From Hyphomicrobiaceae bacterium (GTDB taxonomy: Bacteria > Pseudomonadota > Alphaproteobacteria > Rhizobiales > Devosiaceae), in the NCBI GenBank assembly GCA_020638065.1, contig JACKJG010000006.1, positions 164,264-228,263 of the forward strand: DNA of 64,000 nt. Reading direction: 5' to 3'. Below the pieces are notes generated by a model, which was given only the letters and a program-made list of their open reading frames with translations, had not been told where the DNA came from and searched no databases. Both the position numbers and the translations under genes were made by a program. Positions 58,516 through 64,000 of the stretch are shown here, one piece after another (the stretch's first letter is position 1; every line of letters begins with the position of its first letter).

Positions 58516-59221
58516 CTTCCGACGATCCGCCAGTTGAGCTCAAGGTATTAGCTATCTGCTCTTGCTGCTTGCAGCCTGACGTGCGGCAATTGCCGTGCGG
58601 GAAATGTAGGTCTCGCGAATAGCCCTTTCAATGGCGTTGCCACAGTTTTTGCTGATTTTTCCATTTTTTGGCTTCGGGTTTCGGCCATCAGCGAGTCTTT
58701 CAACAAGTCGTTATCCCCCACCCCTTCATCCACCCCTAAACTGGCCCCCATCTCCCGCGCGGCGAAGGTGTCGACGAAATGCTTTGCGGGAGGGCCGGTT
58801 GGGGAAGCGGGTCGCCGCATCGCCGGGTGGTTGAAGGGTCGTTCCTGTCCGGCGAGGGCAGGGCCGGGCCGTTCGTTCAGGCTGATGGCCCCTGCCGGGC
58901 CGTCTTGTATCTGACGTCACAGAGTAACAGGTTTCGGGCACTGTGACGGGGCAGAGATGCGGGCTGGAGCGGGCGGACATGCCCTCCGATCATTCCCAAA
59001 AATGCCGGTATGCGTGGCGCTCTGCGCCTAATTTCTTGCCGAGACGACGGCACATATAGGTGGATTGCGCCACGCATCGCCTCCAATCTTCTCCGTGCGG
59101 TTTTGAAGCCCGCGCGGTTTGTTGGCGTGCCTCGAATTTACCCGCCGATCGCAGGCTCTGGACGAACCCAAAGCTGGCGGGCATGGTGTCGCGATCGTGC
59201 GAAACCGGGGAGGGCGGGGTC
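58516..59221. other. Spacer between RNA/RT segment and the cupin gene
   Basis: 706 nt. Several short frames exist on both strands (for example 58548-58820 minus), but none shows a domain, good start or typical codon pattern. GC content rises back to the genomic level from ~58700 on, marking the right edge of the low-GC segment. No tRNA or attachment site is recognised. Confidence 0.45.
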
Positions 59222-59587
59222 ATGAAATATCACAGGCTTTATGCTGAGAGCGACGGGGAAAGCCGCTGGGCGGATGTCGCGGTTGCGCTCGAGGAGCGGA
59301 CATTCGCGCCGCCGGCCAAGGCCATCGAGATTTCCGAACCCGAACCGGCCAAACAGATGATGTTCCTGCGGCTCCGCGCCGGGTGGGACGAACCCATTCA
59401 CCCCACGCCGGTCGCCCAGAAGCTTATCTGCCTTTCAGGCAATGTCCGGGTGACGGCGAGCGATGGCACGTTTCGCGATATCGGCCCGGGCGATGTGTGG
59501 CACATGGAAGACCGGCACGGCAAAGGCCATCATACCAGAGTGACCAGTTCCGAAGATTTCGAATCCGTCATCGTGCAGTTCGAATGA
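59222..59587 (+). CDS. Cupin-domain protein
   Basis: 121 residues. A single cupin barrel: PIHPTPVAQKLICLSGNVRV (motif 1 region with His) and DIGPGDVWHMEDRHGKGHHT (motif 2). Metal-binding His residues are plausible. ATG 59222 follows GGGAGGGCGGGG. Function unknown; small cupins often isomerise or bind sugars or acids. Convergent with the GST gene. Confidence 0.82.
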   Translation: MKYHRLYAESDGESRWADVAVALEERTFAPPAKAIEISEPEPAKQMMFLRLRAGWDEPIHPTPVAQKLICLSGNVRVTASDGTFRDIGPGDVWHMEDRHGKGHHTRVTSSEDFESVIVQFE

Positions 59588-59602
59588 GCGGGCCGGCTGG
59601 CA

Positions 59603-60373
59603 TCAGCCCTTTTCCTTCAGCTTGGCAAGGTGGGGATATTTCTCGGTCAGGAGCGAGCCGTAATAATAGGTTTGCTTGAAGGCGGGCTGTTGTCTGATCA
59701 GCTCGAACCAGCGGCCGATGGCCGGATAATCGGCCCAATAGGTCTCGAGATTGATATCGTCCATGCGCACGATGACGGGCATGATGGCGATGTCGGCGAG
59801 GGTCAGGTCTTCACCCAGTAGCCAGGGTCCGCCGCTCGCCTCCAGCCAGTCGGCCATGCGCGACATGGCGCGGGCCAGCCGGTCGAGGGCCATGTCCATG
59901 TCCTTTTTCGAGAAGCCGGTGCGGCCCATGGAGAGCAGGAATTCCTTGCGCAGGGGCTTCGATTCCGCCAGCGCCACGAATTCTTCCTCGCTCATCGACT
60001 GATAGTGCGGCAAAAAGGCGAGATTATAGGAAGGGGTGCGGATCGCCGGGGTCGGGATCTCATCGATATAGCGCATCATCGAGCGCATCTGGGCCCGCTT
60101 CGCCGGGTCTCTGGGCGTGAAAGGTGCGACATCGGGGAAGACCTCATCGAGATATTCCATGATGACTGCGGAATCGATGACCTTCTCACCATTGTGCACG
60201 ATGGCCGGAACGACGCCGTTGGGATTGATGGCCAGATATTCCGGTTTCAATTGATCTCCAGAGAACAGATCAAGCTTGTTCTCGTCGAACGGCAAATGTT
60301 TCGCGTTCAAGGTAAATCGAACTCGTTGGCTACAGGTCGATTGCGGGGCATTATACAATGTAATTTCGGTCAT
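59603..60373 (-). CDS. Glutathione S-transferase family protein
   Basis: 256 residues from ATG 60373. N-terminal thioredoxin-like domain (ITLYNAPQSTCSQRVRFTL with the catalytic Ser/Cys region; NPNGVVPAIVHNGEKVIDSAV with the cis-Pro and glutathione loop) and all-helical C-terminal domain (GGPWLLGEDLTLADIAIMPV). Substrate unknown. Divergent from the alpha/beta-hydrolase gene. Confidence 0.9.
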   Translation of the reverse strand: MTEITLYNAPQSTCSQRVRFTLNAKHLPFDENKLDLFSGDQLKPEYLAINPNGVVPAIVHNGEKVIDSAVIMEYLDEVFPDVAPFTPRDPAKRAQMRSMMRYIDEIPTPAIRTPSYNLAFLPHYQSMSEEEFVALAESKPLRKEFLLSMGRTGFSKKDMDMALDRLARAMSRMADWLEASGGPWLLGEDLTLADIAIMPVIVRMDDINLETYWADYPAIGRWFELIRQQPAFKQTYYYGSLLTEKYPHLAKLKEKG

Positions 60374-60447
60374 GATATTGCATTTCCTCTTGCAAGAGAA
60401 ATTTTCAATGCGCATAATTCGCGCAATTGTGCTGTTGGAGGCGAAAG

Positions 60448-61215
60448 ATGCCTGAACTGGATATCGAGATTTTCGGCGGCGGCCCCGATCTGGTGCTTTT
60501 GCATTCGCTTCTGACCGACCGGACCTCGTATCGTGCGCTGATCGACAGGCTTTCCGGCAAGCGCCGTCTCATCGTGATCAACATGCCCGGCTTCGGAAGC
60601 TCTCCGCCGGCCACACCGCTGGCGGGCTATGCCAGCGGCATTGTTGGCGCCATGGACGATCTGGGGCTGCCGCAGAGCACTGACGTTTTGGGCAATGGCC
60701 TGGGCGGGTTCGTTGCGCTTCGGATGGCGATCGATCATCCGGGCCGGTTCAACCGCATGGCGCTTCTGGGCAGCGCCATCGCCTTTCCCGAAGCGGGCCG
60801 GGCGACCTTCCGCACCCTGGCCGAAAAGGCCACGAGCGTCGGCATGGCGGCGATATCCGGGGCGGCCATGCAGCGCATGTTCCCGCCCGCATTCGCCGAG
60901 GGTCACCCCGACATCGTTGCGGACCGCACGGCCGTTTTCCAGTCCATCGATCCGGGTATTTTCGCGGCGGCCTGTCTGGCGCTCGCCGAGCTCGACCTTT
61001 CTGCCGAACTGTCCGGGATCGGCAACAGGGTGCTGATCGTCACCGGTGCGGAAGATGGCGCGACGCCGCCTGCCCTCGGTGCCGCCCTGGCCGAGGCGCT
61101 GCCGGACGGTCAATTCATCGAACTTGCGGGTGCCGGGCATGCGCCGCACATTCAGGCGACCGATCGTCTGGTTGAAATCATCTCGCCATTTCTCGGTCTG
61201 TCGCACGACGCGTGA
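60448..61215 (+). CDS. Alpha/beta-hydrolase fold protein lacking the nucleophile Ser
   Basis: 255 residues. The fold is clear: VLLHSLLTD oxyanion loop, VINMPGFGSSP, VLIVTGAEDGATPP (acid) and GAGHAPHIQ (His). The nucleophile elbow, normally G-x-S-x-G, reads GNGLGG at 82-87: glycine replaces serine at position 84. Hydrolase activity by the usual mechanism is therefore unlikely; a binding or lyase role is possible. ATG 60448 has a GGAG site 10 nt upstream. Confidence 0.85.
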   Translation: MPELDIEIFGGGPDLVLLHSLLTDRTSYRALIDRLSGKRRLIVINMPGFGSSPPATPLAGYASGIVGAMDDLGLPQSTDVLGNGLGGFVALRMAIDHPGRFNRMALLGSAIAFPEAGRATFRTLAEKATSVGMAAISGAAMQRMFPPAFAEGHPDIVADRTAVFQSIDPGIFAAACLALAELDLSAELSGIGNRVLIVTGAEDGATPPALGAALAEALPDGQFIELAGAGHAPHIQATDRLVEIISPFLGLSHDA

Positions 61216-61232
61216 TCCTTCCGGGCGATTGC

Positions 61233-62240
61233 TCAGTCCCAATCGAGGATGGCGGGTAGTTTTCCGTTGCGCTTGAGCGTGCCGACGATGCCTTCGGGGA
61301 AGAACATCAGCACCAGCAGCAGCAGCACGCCGGTCGCCACGATATTCAGCTCGGTCGCGCCGAACTGGGCCACGAAGAATTCGTTGGCCGAGATGAAGAT
61401 GATGGCGCCGACAATGGGTCCGGAAATCGTGCCGCGTCCGCCGAGAATGGTCATCAAAACGAATTTGGCGCCGACCAGAATGGTCAGGAAAATCGCCGGG
61501 CTGAGATAGGTCAGATAATAGCCCCAGAGCGCGCCGGCCATGCCGATGAACAGGCCGGACAGGGCGAAGGCGAGGGTCTTGTAGAAGCGCGTCGGGATGC
61601 CGGCGACCTCGGCCTTGGTTTCGTCTTGCGAAATGGCGCGAAGTCCCAGCCCAAATTTCCAGCGGCGAACGCTATAGCCGAGAAACACCGAACCCGCGGC
61701 AATGGCCAGCATGGCGTAGTAGAAGGGCAGTTTGACATATTCGACCGGCATGTCGAGCAGGGGCAGACTGATGCCATTGCTGCCGCCGATATAGTCCCAA
61801 TTATCGAGCAGGATCTTGGCCAGCAGCACCAGGGCAATGGTCGATATGATGAAGGTCGGGCCGCGGGTGCGCAGGGTCATCATGCCGATGATGAAGCCGA
61901 AACCCATCGAGATCAGGCCGCAGAGCGGAAAGGCGATGAACGGCGAAACGCCGAAATAGGCGAAGAGAATGGCCGCCGAATAGCCGCCGATGGCGAAGAA
62001 CACGTTGTGGCCGAGCGATATGTAGCCGGCGAACCCGCCGATAATGTTCCAGCTCGAGGCGATGGCGATGTTCATGTAAAGAAACAGCGCCATGTGCAGC
62101 CAGTAGCTGAAGCCGCCGAAAAAGACCTGCAGAAGCGGAAAGGCCAACGTCGCGACAATGATGATGCCGAGAAAGATGCGGCGCGAACGATTGGCGTCGG
62201 TCTGATCGGCCGGGCCGGCAATTGCTGTGTCAGTGCTCAT
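61233..62240 (-). CDS. livM: Branched-chain amino acid ABC transporter permease LivM
   Basis: 335 residues, about 10 membrane helices. LivM signatures: FAGYISLGHNVFFAIGGYSAAI, GLGLRAISQDETKAEVAGIP and the C-terminal GIVGTLKRNGKLP. Inner-membrane permease for branched-chain amino acids or related amides. It follows livH by 10 nt; the order livG-livF-livH-livM reads leftward. Confidence 0.92.
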   Translation of the reverse strand: MSTDTAIAGPADQTDANRSRRIFLGIIIVATLAFPLLQVFFGGFSYWLHMALFLYMNIAIASSWNIIGGFAGYISLGHNVFFAIGGYSAAILFAYFGVSPFIAFPLCGLISMGFGFIIGMMTLRTRGPTFIISTIALVLLAKILLDNWDYIGGSNGISLPLLDMPVEYVKLPFYYAMLAIAAGSVFLGYSVRRWKFGLGLRAISQDETKAEVAGIPTRFYKTLAFALSGLFIGMAGALWGYYLTYLSPAIFLTILVGAKFVLMTILGGRGTISGPIVGAIIFISANEFFVAQFGATELNIVATGVLLLLVLMFFPEGIVGTLKRNGKLPAILDWD

Positions 62241-62250
62241 CGTAGCGATC

Positions 62251-63122
62251 CTAGAGTTCCGGTTTCTTGCCCAGCAGACCCTGCGGACGGATCAGCAGAA
62301 TGGCGAACAGGGCGAGGTAGAAGGTGACGGGCGACCAGGTCGGGCCGTAGGCCGAGTTGACGAACGCGGAGATCACCGACAGGCTGAGGGCGCCAATCAG
62401 CGCGCCGAGCAAGCTGCCCATGCCGCCGAGCACGACGAGCGAGAGCAGAATGGCCACCCATTCCCAGTGCTTGCCGGGATAAAAGGAAAAGAGGAACGAG
62501 ATCATCGAACCCGAGGCGCCGGCGAGCGCCATACCGATGCCGAACACGAACATGGACACGCGGTCGACATTGACCCCGACCACTTCGGCCGCGGTCCGGT
62601 TGTGGGTCGTCGCGCGGATGGCATAGCCGAGGCGGGTAAAGCGCAGCATGGCCCAGAGCGCGCCCAGGATCAGGGCGGACATCAGGGTGGCATAGAACTG
62701 ACCCTTGGGCAGATAGAACGGCCCCATCAGGAAGGCGTCGTACGCGTAGGGCGGATTCGTCGAGCGATAGATGTTGGAGAAGAAAAAGCCGAGCGTGCCC
62801 TCGATGACCAGCGCCATGGCGAAGGTAACAAGCACCAATACGCTGCGCTTTTTGGGATCGTCGATCGATCGGGCGAAGAACAGCCGATAGACCACGAGGC
62901 CGACGACGAACATGACGGGCATGGTCAAAACGATCGAGGCGATGGGATCCAGCCCGAGGCCCTTGTAGGCAAAAAAGGAAATGAAGGCGGCGGCGACCAT
63001 GAAGGCGGCGTGGGCGAGATTGACAATGCCCATCACGCCGAAGATGAGGGTCAGGCCCGACGCCATCAGTGCGAAGACGCCGCCCAGCGTAAGGCCGATG
63101 ATCAGAATCTGGATTGCCTGGG

Positions 63123-63126
<4 letters not shown>
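62251..63126 (-). CDS. livH: Branched-chain amino acid ABC transporter permease LivH
   Basis: 291 residues, about 8 helices: GGVFALMASGLTLIFGVMGIVN at the start, RLGYAIRATTHNRTAAEVVG (EAA-like loop) and VLGGMGSLLGALIGALSLSV. Partner permease of LivM. The start overlaps livF by 4 nt. Confidence 0.93.
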
Positions 63127-63856
<730 letters not shown>

Positions 63857-63857
<1 letters not shown>

Positions 63858-64000
63858 CAGCTTACCCCGAGATAGGCTTCAAGAACGGCGGGGTCGTTCT
63901 GGATTTCTTCCGGAGTGCCCTTGGCGAGCACGGTGCCGTAGGCCATGACCACGACAGGATTACACAGGGCCATGACCATATCCATATTGTGTTCGACGAT
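63857..64000 (-). CDS. livG: Branched-chain amino acid ABC transporter ATPase LivG, C-terminal part
   Basis: Only the last ~47 codons are in the window (frame runs off the right edge): IVEHNMDMVMALCNPVVVMAYGT, then GTPEEIQNDPAVLEAYLG, the typical LivG tail. The rest of the gene and any binding-protein gene lie beyond 64000. Confidence 0.9.

Noticed and set aside
58548..58820. 90-codon minus-strand frame near the RT segment
   Set aside because: No domain, poor start and junk-like composition; not supported as a gene or integrase remnant.

Overview
The window is high-GC DNA, densely coding on both strands. Its gene content is that of an alphaproteobacterium of the order Hyphomicrobiales (Rhizobiales). 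The indicators are CarD, CobS/CobT, DUF3108, DUF1178 and DUF4167 proteins, the rpmB/DUF3108/helicase and ptsP/prfA/prmC/DUF4167 neighbourhoods, and alphaproteobacterial intergenic palindromes. A Devosia/Pelagibacterium-like bacterium is my best guess from style; no 16S gene is present to confirm it.

Layout. 1-2.7 kb: end of an alpha-glucoside (Agl-type) ABC transporter operon. 2.7-7.4 kb: exported thermonuclease and M48 protease, the remnant of a GNAT gene, and a divergent HxlR / SMP-30 pair with a clear operator-like palindrome. 7.4-15.3 kb: carD, fdxA, a SulP transporter, an S4-domain protein, a large helicase split by two frameshifts, DUF3108 and rpmB. 15.4-20.5 kb: queuosine precursor transporter, rifampin ADP-ribosyltransferase, phytase-like esterase, cobT and cobS. 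20.6-24.6 kb: an accessory block of two paralogous regulators (acetoacetate-decarboxylase-like domain, PAS-like domain, LuxR HTH) and two paralogous barrel proteins. 24.6-31 kb: J-domain protein (apparently with a CTG start), bolA, CNNM protein, aroB-aroK, xerD and accA. 31-34.7 kb: tandem YafK-type L,D-transpeptidases and an ArsR/VOC/SRPBCC operon. 34.8-45.6 kb: secA, parvulin, GNAT, mutT, an orphan Flp pilin, comF, grxC, nitrilase and ubiG. 45.7-52.2 kb: lysC, ptsP, prfA, prmC and DUF4167. 52.5-56.1 kb: ChaC-like protein and clpB (two frameshifts). 56.1-58.6 kb: repeat cluster, then a low-GC defence-type reverse transcriptase with a heavily structured upstream non-coding region. 59.2-64 kb: cupin, GST, a nucleophile-less alpha/beta hydrolase and a branched-chain amino-acid (Liv) ABC operon running off the end.

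How genes work together. Translationally coupled pairs (4-nt ATGA/GTGA overlaps) include nuclease/M48, SMP-30/DUF1989, aroB/aroK, arsR/VOC, GNAT/mutT, prfA/prmC, ubiG/SDR and the liv genes. cobS/cobT form the cobaltochelatase motor for aerobic cobalamin synthesis. prfA/prmC pair a release factor with its methylase.

The best candidate for an under-described system is the reverse transcriptase plus structured upstream RNA at 56.7-58.5 kb. It resembles defence-associated RT systems that copy an adjacent non-coding RNA (DRT2/DRT9-like by layout). Second is the decarboxylase-fold/LuxR regulator pair facing two small barrel proteins, inserted between the J-domain gene and cobS. Two genes (helicase, clpB) each carry a pair of single-base losses about 61 nt apart, which may be real lesions or an assembly artefact.
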